From Microbacterium croceum (GTDB lineage: Bacteria; Actinomycetota; Actinomycetes; Actinomycetales; Microbacteriaceae): a DNA stretch of 64,000 nt. The position numbers were made by a program, and so were the translations under genes. Below the pieces are notes generated by a model that was not told the origin of the DNA, made no database searches, and saw only the letters and a list, made by a program, of their open reading frames with translations. This document shows, in pieces, positions 16,800 through 25,553 of this stretch. The stretch spans positions 2,046,001 through 2,110,000 of the forward strand of contig NZ_JAHWXN010000001.1 of assembly GCF_023091245.1 (NCBI RefSeq), given 5' to 3'. Each line of letters starts with the position of its first letter. The first letter of the stretch is position 1.

Positions 16800-17270
16800 T
16801 CATTCGCCGGCGCGCGGCGCGGTGGCGCCGGCGACGGACGTCGAGGTGCCGCTCTGGAGCAGAGCGGTCAGTTCGTGGAGTTCTGAGATGAGCCGTCGGC
16901 GGTGCGCATCATCGCGGATGCCGGAGAGTTGTGCGATCTGCGCGGGGATCTTCGCCAGGTCGGTGCGGAGCGCCTGGCCGGCGGCCGTGAGCTGCACCAT
17001 GACGACCCGCTCATCCTGTGGGCTGCGCGTCTTGGCCACCAGGCCCGCCTGCTCGAGGCGGCGCACGAGAGGGGAGAGTGTTCCGGAGTCGAGCTGCATG
17101 GCGTCTCCCAGAGAGCCGATCGTCTGCTCGCCCTCGTGCCACAGGATGGCGAGCACCAGGTACTGCGGATACGTCAGCCCCCAGGGGGCGAGCAAGGCGC
17201 GATACGCCTGCGTGGTGGCGCGGGCGGCGGAGTACAACGAGAAACACACCATCTCATCGGTCACGGCCAT
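16800..17270 (-). CDS. ohrR: MarR-family organic peroxide sensor OhrR
   Basis: 156 residues. OhrR represses ohr and is released when its reactive cysteine is oxidised by organic peroxides. The N-terminal VCFSLYSAARATTQAYRALL contains that cysteine (Cys9) and the Tyr residues of the sensor pocket; LTYPQYLVL and the winged helix IGSLGDAMQLDSGTLSPLVRRLEQAGLV follow. It heads the ohrR-ohr-oxidoreductase operon. ATG 17270 lies 6 bases after AATACT, and a 30-base palindrome covers the promoter, so the gene is autoregulated. Confidence 0.94.
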   Translation of the reverse strand: MAVTDEMVCFSLYSAARATTQAYRALLAPWGLTYPQYLVLAILWHEGEQTIGSLGDAMQLDSGTLSPLVRRLEQAGLVAKTRSPQDERVVMVQLTAAGQALRTDLAKIPAQIAQLSGIRDDAHRRRLISELHELTALLQSGTSTSVAGATAPRAGE

Positions 17271-17276
17271 AGCTCA

Positions 17277-17305
17277 AGTATTGCACGCGATTGAGTTGTG
17301 CACAA
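17277..17305 (-). promoter_or_regulatory. ohrR promoter
   Basis: On the minus strand, TTGTGC (17305-17300) and AATACT (17282-17277) are 17 bases apart. The -10 ends 6 bases before ATG 17270, so the mRNA should be leaderless. The -35 lies inside the palindromic operator. Confidence 0.6.
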
Positions 17306-17315
17306 TTCAATCGCG
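17286..17315. promoter_or_regulatory. OhrR operator palindrome
   Basis: A 30-base inverted repeat centred at 17300/17301: arms CGCGATTGA and TCAATCGCG around a TTGTGCACAA core, with a single mismatched pair. The core resembles known OhrR sites (TACAATT-AATTGTA type). It overlaps the -35 and spacer of the ohrR promoter. Confidence 0.8.
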
Positions 17316-17370
17316 TTCTTCGGCGTGGCCCTGCTGGTGCGCCAGCCGGACGCGTCGATACAGTGAGCGC

Positions 17371-19809
17371 ATGGAGGCCACAGTGTCGGTGACGGATGCA
17401 GACGAGACGGACGCCGACCCCTGCACCGGGCTCTCCTCCGCGCAGGTCGCTCGACTGACCGCGGCGGGCGAGACGAACGCATTCACGGGCGACTCCAGCA
17501 GAAGCGCCTGGAACATCGTCCGCGCGAACGTCTTCACCCTCTTCAACGGCATCGTCGGTGCCTGTTTCCTGGTGCTGTTGCTCCTGGGGCGCTGGCAGGA
17601 TGCCCTGTTCGGTCTCGCCGCATTCGGCAACGCGATCATCGGATGCTGGCAGGAGTTCCGCGCCAAGGCGTCCCTCGACCGCCTCGCGTTGCTGAACGCC
17701 CCTCGCGCACGAGTGCGGCGAGAGGGACAGGAGGTCGAGATCGCCCCGGCGGAGGTCGTGCGCGGCGACATCCTGATCCTGCGGGCCGGGGACCAGGTGA
17801 CCGCCGACGCCGTGGTGCTGGAGCACCGCGCCCTCCAGATCGACGAGTCGATGCTCACCGGTGAATCGGACGCTGTCGACAAGCAGGAGGGCGCTGACGC
17901 GCTGTCCGGCTCGATCGTCGTGGCGGGCGATGGCGTCGCCCGGGCGATCCGGGTCGGTGCGGACTCGTACGCCAACACGTTCGCGGCGGAGGCGAAGCGG
18001 TTCTCACTGGTGGCCTCGGAACTGCGCACCTCGGTCGACCGCGTGCTGAAGTGGGTCGGCTGGGGGATCGGTCCGATCGGCTTCCTCGTGCTCAACGCGC
18101 AGGTGATGGTCGCGGGCGGGTGGGTGTCGGCCTGGCGGAGCGGCACCTGGCCCCAGGCGATCGTCAACACGATCTCGGCCCTGACGGCGATGATCCCGCT
18201 TGGGCTCGTACTGATGACCTCGATCGCGTTCGCGGTCGGTGCCGCACGTCTCGCCGGCAGGCAAGTGCTCGTGAATGAGCTGCCCGCGGTCGAAGGGCTC
18301 GCGCGCGTCGACGTCATCTGTCTCGACAAGACGGGTACTCTCACCGAGGGCGAGCTGGCCTATCGTGACCTCGAGCGTCTCGATCCGGAAGCCGCCGGAT
18401 GGGACGATGCGCTCGCGTGGTTCGGCGCTGCTCCCGATGCGAATGCCACAGCCCGGTGTCTGCGCTCGCCGTATCCGGTCTCGGCACCGTCCGAGGCATC
18501 CGTCTACATCTCGTTCTCGTCCGCGCGGAAGTGGAGCGCCCTCGCGCTCGAGGAGGGCCCCGGCGAGGTCTGGGTGCTCGGCGCGCCGGAGATGGTGCTG
18601 GGCGACGTCGCGACGGATGCCGGTACCGCGGTCGGAGAGGCGGTCACACGGCTCGCGGCGGAGGGGCTGCGCACGCTCGTGCTCGCCGTCAGCCGAGCGC
18701 CGTACTCGCTGGCCGCTCAGAAGGCGGAATCCCTGCCGGACGATCTCGCGCCGGTCGCCGTGATCACCTTCAGCGAGAAGGTGCGACCCGACGCGGCCCA
18801 GACGCTCTCGTACTTCCGGGATCAGGGCGTGGGGGTGCGGGTGATCTCCGGGGACAACCCGCGCACGGTCGCCGCGATCGCGCGCCAGGTGGGCCTCGAC
18901 GTCAGCGACGGGTATGACGCCCGCCGTCTCCCCGAAGACGATGCCGAGCTGAGCGACGTCCTGGAATCGCACACGGTGTTCGGCAGGGTGACACCGGAGC
19001 AGAAGAAGCGGATGGTGATCGCCCTGCAGGGCCGCGGGCACACGGTCGCGATGACCGGTGACGGCGTGAACGACGCGCTCGCGATCAAGACAGCCGACAT
19101 CGGCATCGCGATGAACTCAGGCTCTCCCGCGACGAAGGCCGTCGCCCGGCTCGTGCTGCTGGACGGGCAGTTCTCCCACCTGCCCGATGTTGTCGCGGAG
19201 GGACGACAGGTGATCGCGAACATCGAGCGGGTCTCGATGCTGTTCCTCACCAAGACGATCTACGCGACGACGCTCGCGGTGCTGTTCGGCATCATGGTGC
19301 TGGAGTTCCCGTTCCTGCCGAGGCAGCTCTCGATCACCGACGGGCTGACGATCGGCATCCCAGCCTTCTTCCTCGCGCTGATGCCCAACACCCAGCGCTA
19401 CATGCCGGGGTTCCTCCGCCGTTCGCTGACATTCGCGATCCCGGCTGGCCTGGTGATCGCCATCGCTCTCACGGTGTACACGCGGTCCGCGATGTCGCTC
19501 GGCGTCAGCGAGCCGCAGTTGCGGACCGGCTCCACGATCATCCTCGCTATCGTCGGGATCTGGGTGCTCGCGGTGCTGGCACGTCCACTCAACCGCTACA
19601 AGGTGCTGGTGGTGGGGGCGATGTTCATCGCGCTGGCGACGCTGTTCACGGTGCCGCTCTCGACCGCGTTCTTCCAGCTCATCGATCCGGGCGAAGAGGC
19701 CGCCTACCTGATCGCGATCATCACCGTCCTCACGGTGCTGGCGATCGAGGTCGTGCGGCTGGTTCACCGCCGCGTGCTCGCGAAGTCAGCGGTCGGCGAA
19801 GTGGCGTGA
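17371..19809 (+). CDS. HAD-IC family P-type cation ATPase (CtpE-like)
   Basis: 812 residues from ATG 17371. Actuator motif TGES at about 163-166, phosphorylation motif DKTGT with Asp319, and hinge motif GDGVND near 563 are intact. No heavy-metal-binding N-terminal domain or CPC motif is present, and the M4 region reads AMIPLGLVLMTSIAF instead of the PEGL of classical calcium pumps. Length and the ELPAVEGLARVDVICLDKTG segment fit the CtpE-like group, linked to calcium uptake in mycobacteria; the ion here is uncertain. The frame is open back to 16822 but that overlaps ohrR. ATG 17371 lies 6 bases after TACAGT. It converges with the next gene with a 24-base overlap. Confidence 0.9.
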   Translation: MEATVSVTDADETDADPCTGLSSAQVARLTAAGETNAFTGDSSRSAWNIVRANVFTLFNGIVGACFLVLLLLGRWQDALFGLAAFGNAIIGCWQEFRAKASLDRLALLNAPRARVRREGQEVEIAPAEVVRGDILILRAGDQVTADAVVLEHRALQIDESMLTGESDAVDKQEGADALSGSIVVAGDGVARAIRVGADSYANTFAAEAKRFSLVASELRTSVDRVLKWVGWGIGPIGFLVLNAQVMVAGGWVSAWRSGTWPQAIVNTISALTAMIPLGLVLMTSIAFAVGAARLAGRQVLVNELPAVEGLARVDVICLDKTGTLTEGELAYRDLERLDPEAAGWDDALAWFGAAPDANATARCLRSPYPVSAPSEASVYISFSSARKWSALALEEGPGEVWVLGAPEMVLGDVATDAGTAVGEAVTRLAAEGLRTLVLAVSRAPYSLAAQKAESLPDDLAPVAVITFSEKVRPDAAQTLSYFRDQGVGVRVISGDNPRTVAAIARQVGLDVSDGYDARRLPEDDAELSDVLESHTVFGRVTPEQKKRMVIALQGRGHTVAMTGDGVNDALAIKTADIGIAMNSGSPATKAVARLVLLDGQFSHLPDVVAEGRQVIANIERVSMLFLTKTIYATTLAVLFGIMVLEFPFLPRQLSITDGLTIGIPAFFLALMPNTQRYMPGFLRRSLTFAIPAGLVIAIALTVYTRSAMSLGVSEPQLRTGSTIILAIVGIWVLAVLARPLNRYKVLVVGAMFIALATLFTVPLSTAFFQLIDPGEEAAYLIAIITVLTVLAIEVVRLVHRRVLAKSAVGEVA

Positions 19810-20190
19810 GCCCGGCGGCGCCCACAGCGCCACCAGCAGCAGGACCTCGACCGCTGCCTGTGCGAAGACCGCCCAATCCCAGTCGGTCGTGGCGGCCGTC
19901 ACGGCGTGCAGTACGAGCTGGACCGCGAGGTAGATCGTCAGCAGCAGCCGGGCCAGACGACTGCCTCGACCGACCGCGGCGGCGACGGCGAGCGTGAGCA
20001 GCCCGAACAGGATCACGGCGGCGCCGATGAGCGAGACGGGCAGGACATCCGCATCGGGGACCTGGTAGCGGCTCAGGAGCACGGCGATGCCGAGCAGGGT
20101 GTTCGACAGGCCGCTGAGCACGACCAGGATCACGACGACCGTGACGACCACGGGCCGTCTTCGCATGCGGTGCTGGGGCGACTGGTCCAC
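19786..20190 (-). CDS. Small four-helix membrane protein
   Basis: 134 residues from GTG 20190 (VDQSPQHRMRRRPVVV). Four hydrophobic helices: VVVTVVVILVVLSGLSN, VSLIGAAVILFGLLTLAVAA, LLLTIYLAVQLVLHAV and AVFAQAAVEVLLLVALW. No family recognised. GTG 20190 is preceded by TACAGT-GAGCGC, the same 12 bases found before the P-type ATPase start on the other strand. A longer frame to 20232 exists without a supporting start. Its 3' end overlaps that of the ATPase gene. Confidence 0.75.
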   Translation of the reverse strand: MDQSPQHRMRRRPVVVTVVVILVVLSGLSNTLLGIAVLLSRYQVPDADVLPVSLIGAAVILFGLLTLAVAAAVGRGSRLARLLLTIYLAVQLVLHAVTAATTDWDWAVFAQAAVEVLLLVALWAPPGSRHFADR

Positions 20191-20252
20191 GCGCTCACTG
20201 TACAAGGAAGGGGGAGCGGTGGCCGAGTGCATGAAACCCTGGGACCGCGGTA

Positions 20253-20284
20253 TGGAAACCTGGCTATTACCTAGCTAATCTAGC
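20253..20284 (+). promoter_or_regulatory. Promoter and MarR/SlyA-like operator of the MFS gene
   Basis: TGGAAA (20253-20258) and TAATCT (20276-20281) are 17 bases apart, and ATG 20289 follows the -10 by 7 bases. TTACCTAGCTAA (20267-20278) is a near-perfect palindrome matching the SlyA box TTAGCAAGCTAA at 10 of 12 positions, and GCTA-ATC-TAGC (20274-20284) overlaps it. Confidence 0.5.
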
Positions 20285-20288
20285 AAAC

Positions 20289-21890
20289 ATGGATCGCTAT
20301 CTTCGTTTGCGCTGGGTGGGGCTGGTCTTCATCAGCATCGCGGTGTCGTTGATCATCGTCGACTCGACCATCGTCAACGTCGCCATTCCGGCGATCGTGG
20401 AGGACCTGGGCATCACCTCGACCGAGGTGCAGTGGGTGCAGGAGGCGTACACGCTGGTGTTCGCCGCGCTGCTGCTCGTCTTCGGAAGCCTGGCCGACCG
20501 GTTCGGGCGTCGGCGCGTGATGCTCACGGGCGTCATCCTCTTCGGCGCATCCTCCGTGCTCGCGGCACTCGCGCCCGACGGCGGCATGCTCATCCTCGCG
20601 CGCCTCGCGCAGGGTGTCGGAGGCGCCATGATCCTGCCGACGACGCTGTCGATCATCAACGCGACCTTCCGCGGACGCGAGCGCGGCATCGCGTTCGCCG
20701 TCTGGGGATCGACGATCGGCGGAATGGCGGCCGTCGGTCCCTTGCTCGGCGGATGGCTGACGACCGCCTTCTCCTGGCGATGGGCCTTCGGCATCAACAT
20801 CCCGCTCGGCATCATCATCGTGATCGGGGTGCTGCTGACCGTCGCCGAGTCCCGCAGCGACCGCACGGACCGAATCGACGGCGTCGGTGCGCTTCTCTCC
20901 GTCGTGACGATGGGAAGCCTGGTGTTCGGGCTCATCGAGGGGCGCACTTATGGATGGTGGCTCGTCGACCAGCGTCCGCAGATCGGCGACTGGACCTGGC
21001 CGGGGGATCTGTCGCCCATCCCGTTCGCGTTCGCCGTGGCGGTCGCGGGGCTCGTCGCCTTCATCGGCTGGGGAGTGCGCCGCCAACGCAGAGGACAGTC
21101 GACGCTGCTCGCGCTGCGACTCTTCTCGATCCGTTCGTTCCGCAACGGCAACATCGCGGCCGGTGTCGTCTCGCTGGGGGAGTTCGGCATCATCCTCGCG
21201 CTGCCGCTCTGGCTCCAGTTCGTCCTCGGCTTCGATGCGTTGCAGACCGGACTTCTGCTGCTCGCTCTCGCAGGCGGCTCCTTCGTCGCCAGCGGTGCTG
21301 CCGGTGCGTCCAGCGGAAAGATCGCGCCGGTCTGGATCGTCCGTGTCGGCCTCCTCGCGGAGATCGTCGGCGTGGCCGGCATCGGCTTCCTGATCGCCCC
21401 CGATGCATCGTGGGTGCCGATCGCTCCGTTCCTCTTCATCTATGGTCTCGGCGTGGGACTCGCCACCGCGCAGCTCACCGGCGTCGTGTTGGCGGATGTG
21501 CCGGTCGCCGACAGCGGTGCGGCGTCTGGTACCCAGTCCACCTCCCGGCAGCTGGGAGCCGCGCTCGGCGTCGCGATCCTCGGCACCGTGCTGTTCAGCA
21601 GCACGGCCGGCATCCTCTCCTCGTCGCTCGACGAACGCGGTCTCCCCGCCGCGCAGCGGGATCAGGTCGTCTCGGCCGTGGTCGACAGCGCCGGGGCAGC
21701 GATCTCGGGACTGGAAGCCAAACCGGAGACGGCAGACATCGCCGCCTACGCGAAGGCCGCCTTCTCGGACGGCACCCGTTACGCCGCGTGGACGGCCGCC
21801 GGCTTCCTGGCGCTCGGCCTGCTCTCGACCATTTCGCTCGGTGCGACCGCGAGTGTTCGCCGCGAGGAGGACACCCCGAGCGCGACGTGA
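20289..21890 (+). CDS. MFS drug/multidrug efflux transporter (DHA2 family)
   Basis: 533 residues with 14 predicted membrane helices. It begins LRWVGLVFISIAVSLIIVDSTIVNVAIPAIVEDLG, the D-x-T-I-V-N-V-A-(I/L)-P motif of the DHA2 family. The motif A-like loop GSLADRFGRRRVM and the motif C region GVGGAMILPTTLSIIN follow. It should export hydrophobic drugs or dyes in exchange for protons. The promoter carries a SlyA/MarR-like site, but no regulator gene is adjacent. A UvrA-like ATPase gene follows 62 bases downstream on the same strand. Confidence 0.93.
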   Translation: MDRYLRLRWVGLVFISIAVSLIIVDSTIVNVAIPAIVEDLGITSTEVQWVQEAYTLVFAALLLVFGSLADRFGRRRVMLTGVILFGASSVLAALAPDGGMLILARLAQGVGGAMILPTTLSIINATFRGRERGIAFAVWGSTIGGMAAVGPLLGGWLTTAFSWRWAFGINIPLGIIIVIGVLLTVAESRSDRTDRIDGVGALLSVVTMGSLVFGLIEGRTYGWWLVDQRPQIGDWTWPGDLSPIPFAFAVAVAGLVAFIGWGVRRQRRGQSTLLALRLFSIRSFRNGNIAAGVVSLGEFGIILALPLWLQFVLGFDALQTGLLLLALAGGSFVASGAAGASSGKIAPVWIVRVGLLAEIVGVAGIGFLIAPDASWVPIAPFLFIYGLGVGLATAQLTGVVLADVPVADSGAASGTQSTSRQLGAALGVAILGTVLFSSTAGILSSSLDERGLPAAQRDQVVSAVVDSAGAAISGLEAKPETADIAAYAKAAFSDGTRYAAWTAAGFLALGLLSTISLGATASVRREEDTPSAT

Positions 21891-21952
21891 GATCGCGAGG
21901 CGCAGCCCGCGTACCCGGCCGAGCCTCAGCAGCCGGCGGCTACACTCGACCG

Positions 21953-24517
21953 ATGCCTGCCACCCCGAGCGATGTGACCGACCCGTTCGTCCGCGTTCGT
22001 GGCGCCAAGGAGAACAACCTCCGCAACGTGGACGTCGACGTGCCGCGCGACAGCATCGTCGCGTTCACCGGAGTCTCCGGGTCGGGAAAGTCGTCGCTCG
22101 CCTTCGGCACCATCTTCACCGAGGCGCAGCGTCGCTACCTCGAATCCGTCGCGCCGTACGCGCGGCGTCTCATCCAGCAGGGCCACGATCCGCATGTCGA
22201 CTCGATTACCGGCCTCCCGCCGGCGGTCGCGCTGCAGCAGCGGCGCGGTGCCCCCAGCGCCCGGTCGAGCGTCGGTACGGTCACCACGCTCTCGAACTCC
22301 CTGCGGATGCTGTTCTCGCGCGCCGGAACCTTCCCTGAGGGCTTCACGACGCGGCTGGACTCCGACGCGTTCTCGCCGAACACGGCAGCCGGTGCATGCC
22401 CGGAATGTCACGGAATCGGTGTCGCGCACAGCGTCACCGAGGACTCCCTCGTTCCCGACCCGTCTCTCAGCATCCGCGACGGGGCGATCGCCGCCTGGCC
22501 GGGAGCCTGGCAGGCCAAGAACCTGCGCGACATCACCATCAAGCTCGGCTACGACGTCGATCGTCCGTGGCGGGATCTGCCGCAGGAGGACCGGGAGTGG
22601 CTGCTGTTCACGGATGAACAACCGGTCGTCGAGATCACCCCGCAGCGGGACCGCGTCGCCAAGCCGTACAAAGGACGGTTCTGGAGCGCGAAGAAGTACG
22701 TCTTCCACACGCTCGCCGACTCCCAGAGCGCGACGATGCGCGCGAAGGTGCTGCCGTTCGTCCGGTCTGGACGCTGCCCGCTCTGCCACGGCACCGGTCT
22801 TCGCCGCGAAGCGCTGGCTGTGACGTTCGCCGGCCGGACGATCGCTGAGCTCAACGCGCTCCCGATGACCGAGCTCGCCGAGGTGCTGCGGCCGACCACA
22901 CTGCTCACCGACGCCGCCCCCGCACTGCCGACGACTCTCTCCGGTGAGCGCACCGATGTCGCGGTCGCGCTCACCACAGACCTCCTGGAACGCATCACCG
23001 TTCTCACAGACCTCGGACTCGGCTACCTCGGGCTCGGTCGCGTGACGACGACGCTCTCACCCGGCGAGATGCAACGACTGCGGCTCGCGACGCAGCTGAG
23101 GTCGGGACTCTTCGGCGTCATCTACGTGCTCGACGAACCGTCCGCCGGTCTGCATCCTGCCGATGCGGAGCCCCTGCTCGAGGTCCTGGAGCAGCTCAAG
23201 CGCTCGGGCAACTCCGTCTTCGTGGTCGAGCACAACATGGACATCGTCCGACATGCCGATTGGATCGTCGATGTCGGTCCCGGGGCCGGCGAGGGCGGCG
23301 GTGAGGTGCTCTACAGCGGTGCGGTCGAGGGACTCGCGTCCGTCGAGTCGTCCGTGACCCGCCCGTTCCTGTTCTCCGAGCACAGCGAGGTGGCCGAGAT
23401 CCGTCGCGCCGTGCGCGCCCCGAAGGACTGGCTCACCATCGAGGGCATCACGGTGCACAACCTCACCGACGTCGACGTCTCCGTCCCCGTGGGCGCTTTC
23501 GTCGCCGTCACCGGGGTCTCGGGGTCGGGCAAGTCGACGCTCGTGAGCCGGGTGCTCCGCGATGTCGTGCGCGATCATCTACGTGCGGACGGCGACGGCT
23601 TCACCGAGGACACTGACGACGATGCGACGTCGACCGCTGTTCCCGGAGACGGCGCGGGAATCGCCGAGGCGACGATCGCCGATACCGGCGTCGACGCGCT
23701 CTTCTTCCGACGTGCGACGGGTCTGGAGCACGTCGATCGGCTGGTGCGCGTCGACCAGAAGCCCATCGGACGCACACCACGCTCGAACCTCGCGACCTAC
23801 ACGGGCATGTTCGACGCGGTCCGCGCGGAGTTCGCCCGCACCGACCTCGCCAGGGAGCGCGGCTACACGGCCGGACGGTTCTCGTTCAACGTCGCCGGCG
23901 GACGCTGCGAGACCTGCCTGGGTGAGGGGTTCGTGTCGGTGGAGCTGCTGTTCCTCCCCGGCAGCTACGGACGTTGCCCCACCTGCCACGGCGCACGGTA
24001 CAACGCGGAGACGCTCGAGATCAGGTTCGAGGGCAAGACGATCGCCGACGTCCTCGCGTTGACGGTCGAGCAGGCGTCGGAGTTCCTCGCCGGCGTTCCC
24101 GCGGCAGCGCGCAGCCTTCGCGCTCTCCTCGACGTCGGACTCGGCTACCTGCGCCTCGGCCAGCCGGCGACGGAGCTGTCGGGCGGCGAGGCGCAACGGA
24201 TCAAGCTGGCGACCGAGCTGCAGCGGGTGCAGCGCGGTCACACGCTCTATCTGCTGGATGAGCCGACGACAGGTCTGCATCCCGCCGACGTGCGACTGCT
24301 GCTCGCGCAACTGCAGTCGCTCGTCGATGCCGGCAACACGGTCGTGGTCGTCGAGCATGAGATGGATGTGGTCGCGGCCGCCGACTGGGTGATCGACCTC
24401 GGCCCTTCCGGGGGCGACGCCGGAGGCCGCATCGTCGCCGCGGGGACTCCGGACGCGATCGCGAGTGATCCCGCCAGCCGCACCGGTCCGTATCTGGCCG
24501 CGCGACTCCCGCGGTGA
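21953..24517 (+). CDS. UvrA-like ABC ATPase (class II/DrrC-like excinuclease subunit)
   Basis: 854 residues from ATG 21953, 6 bases after TACACT. It has the UvrA layout: first nucleotide site GVSGSGKSS (about 40), zinc motifs CPECHG and CPLCHG, signature [15 protein letters not shown], second Walker [10 protein letters not shown] near 525, zinc motif CETC...CPTCHG and signature [15 protein letters not shown]. It is about 100 residues shorter than housekeeping UvrA and lacks most of the UvrB-binding region, as in UvrA2/DrrC proteins that protect DNA from intercalating drugs. The frame is open back to 20432, but that overlaps the transporter gene. Confidence 0.9.
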   Translation: MPATPSDVTDPFVRVRGAKENNLRNVDVDVPRDSIVAFTGVSGSGKSSLAFGTIFTEAQRRYLESVAPYARRLIQQGHDPHVDSITGLPPAVALQQRRGAPSARSSVGTVTTLSNSLRMLFSRAGTFPEGFTTRLDSDAFSPNTAAGACPECHGIGVAHSVTEDSLVPDPSLSIRDGAIAAWPGAWQAKNLRDITIKLGYDVDRPWRDLPQEDREWLLFTDEQPVVEITPQRDRVAKPYKGRFWSAKKYVFHTLADSQSATMRAKVLPFVRSGRCPLCHGTGLRREALAVTFAGRTIAELNALPMTELAEVLRPTTLLTDAAPALPTTLSGERTDVAVALTTDLLERITVLTDLGLGYLGLGRVTTTLSPGEMQRLRLATQLRSGLFGVIYVLDEPSAGLHPADAEPLLEVLEQLKRSGNSVFVVEHNMDIVRHADWIVDVGPGAGEGGGEVLYSGAVEGLASVESSVTRPFLFSEHSEVAEIRRAVRAPKDWLTIEGITVHNLTDVDVSVPVGAFVAVTGVSGSGKSTLVSRVLRDVVRDHLRADGDGFTEDTDDDATSTAVPGDGAGIAEATIADTGVDALFFRRATGLEHVDRLVRVDQKPIGRTPRSNLATYTGMFDAVRAEFARTDLARERGYTAGRFSFNVAGGRCETCLGEGFVSVELLFLPGSYGRCPTCHGARYNAETLEIRFEGKTIADVLALTVEQASEFLAGVPAAARSLRALLDVGLGYLRLGQPATELSGGEAQRIKLATELQRVQRGHTLYLLDEPTTGLHPADVRLLLAQLQSLVDAGNTVVVVEHEMDVVAAADWVIDLGPSGGDAGGRIVAAGTPDAIASDPASRTGPYLAARLPR

Positions 24518-24535
24518 CGACGCCCCGGATGTGAA

Positions 24536-24563
24536 GAAGGACCGCCCTCACGGACGGTCCTTC
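24536..24563. terminator. Bidirectional hairpin terminator
   Basis: GAAGGACCG (24536-24544) pairs with CGGTCCTTC (24555-24563) around a 10-base loop. It lies 18 bases after the UvrA-like stop and 15 bases beyond the 3' end of the tRNA on the other strand, so it can serve both. Confidence 0.7.
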
Positions 24564-24578
24564 TTCATATGTGTGTTG

Positions 24579-24651
24579 TGCCCCCGACAGGAGTCGAACC
24601 TGCGACCTACGGTACCGGAAACCGGCGCTCTATCCACTGAGCTACGGAGGC
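24579..24651 (-). tRNA. tRNA-Arg (anticodon CCG)
   Basis: A 73-base cloverleaf on the minus strand. Acceptor GCCTCCG pairs with CGGGGGC; D-arm GCTC-AGTGGATA-GAGC; anticodon loop TTCCGGT with anticodon CCG (reads CGG); T-arm with GTTCGAACTC. CCA is not encoded. The first anticodon-stem pair (27-43) is a C-T mismatch. Confidence 0.93.
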
Positions 24652-24667
24652 GTACCGATCGACAATA

Positions 24668-25483
24668 TCACTGCTCGGGGGTGGTCTCCGACCCGCCGGC
24701 CTCGGTGACGGGCGCGCCGGTCAGTTCGGTCAACGCCGCAGCGACCTTCTCTGCCAGATAACGGTGCCCTGCGGTGGAGGGGTGCTTGCGTCCCAGGTCG
24801 ACGTCGATCACGTCGAGGTAGTTCTCCTCGGTGATCCAGTCCTGCGCGATGGGGGAGATGTACCACCAGCCGCGGGCAGCGGCGAGCTCGGCGAGGTCGG
24901 CGTCGATGCGCGTCGTCGCGGCTCCGACGGGAAGCTCGTGCGGCGCCGGCCCGAGCACGACGATCGTGGCCTCCGGGTACTTGGCAGTCAGCGCATCCCA
25001 GGCGGAGGTGACGGCCTCACGGTAGCCGGCCTCGCCCTGTGCCCGATCATTGATCGACCCCTGCACGATGACGAGGTCGGGGGTCAGGGCGGGGTCGAGG
25101 GCGGCGATGCGCTCGCCGAACGTGGGGCCGTCGAGTCCCGGCTTGAGGTAGCCGCTGCCGCGAACACCGTCGACGATGGTCTCGCCGTCGAGGAGTCCTG
25201 CCAACTGGTACGCGTATCCCTCGGTGCGGACGGTCGCCGCGGACCCGTACGTCCAGGAGTCGCCGAACACGAGGACGGTGGGGTGCTCAGGGAGCACGAG
25301 AGGCGCCGGGGCGATCGCCGCCGGTGCTGCTCCATCGCCCTGTGCAGCGGCGCCGATCGGAGCGGCGGAGGGAAGTGCAGCCCACGGTCGCCACATGCCG
25401 AGCGCGACTGCCGCGAGCACGAGGAGCAGCGCGACGGCGACCCCTGCGGATCGCAGCGGGTGGCGGGTGACACGGGCCTTCAT
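24668..25483 (-). CDS. SGNH/GDSL-family hydrolase, membrane-anchored or secreted
   Basis: 271 residues from ATG 25483. A basic N-terminus and one hydrophobic helix (SAGVAVALLLVLAAVALGMW) place the domain outside the membrane. Block I is VLVFGDSWTYGSAA (catalytic Ser), block III has QGSINDRAQG (Asn) and block V is KHPSTAGHRYLAE (Asp/His replaced by KHPSxxGH, with the catalytic His). These mark an esterase or lipase-like hydrolase acting on cell-envelope or external esters. It is divergent from argS; the longer open frame to 25831 is a shadow of argS. Confidence 0.9.
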   Translation of the reverse strand: MKARVTRHPLRSAGVAVALLLVLAAVALGMWRPWAALPSAAPIGAAAQGDGAAPAAIAPAPLVLPEHPTVLVFGDSWTYGSAATVRTEGYAYQLAGLLDGETIVDGVRGSGYLKPGLDGPTFGERIAALDPALTPDLVIVQGSINDRAQGEAGYREAVTSAWDALTAKYPEATIVVLGPAPHELPVGAATTRIDADLAELAAARGWWYISPIAQDWITEENYLDVIDVDLGRKHPSTAGHRYLAEKVAAALTELTGAPVTEAGGSETTPEQ

Positions 25484-25553
25484 GGGATGAGAGTAGATCA
25501 GGAATCCCCGGGCGCAAATTCCGGCCCGCCACGCGCCGTAAACTGGGGAGCCT

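Noticed and set aside
16774..16803. Ten extra N-terminal residues for Ohr from ATG 16803
   Set aside because: That ATG overlaps the ohrR stop and lacks a ribosome-binding site, while ATG 16773 has GGAAGG and gives the usual 140-residue Ohr.
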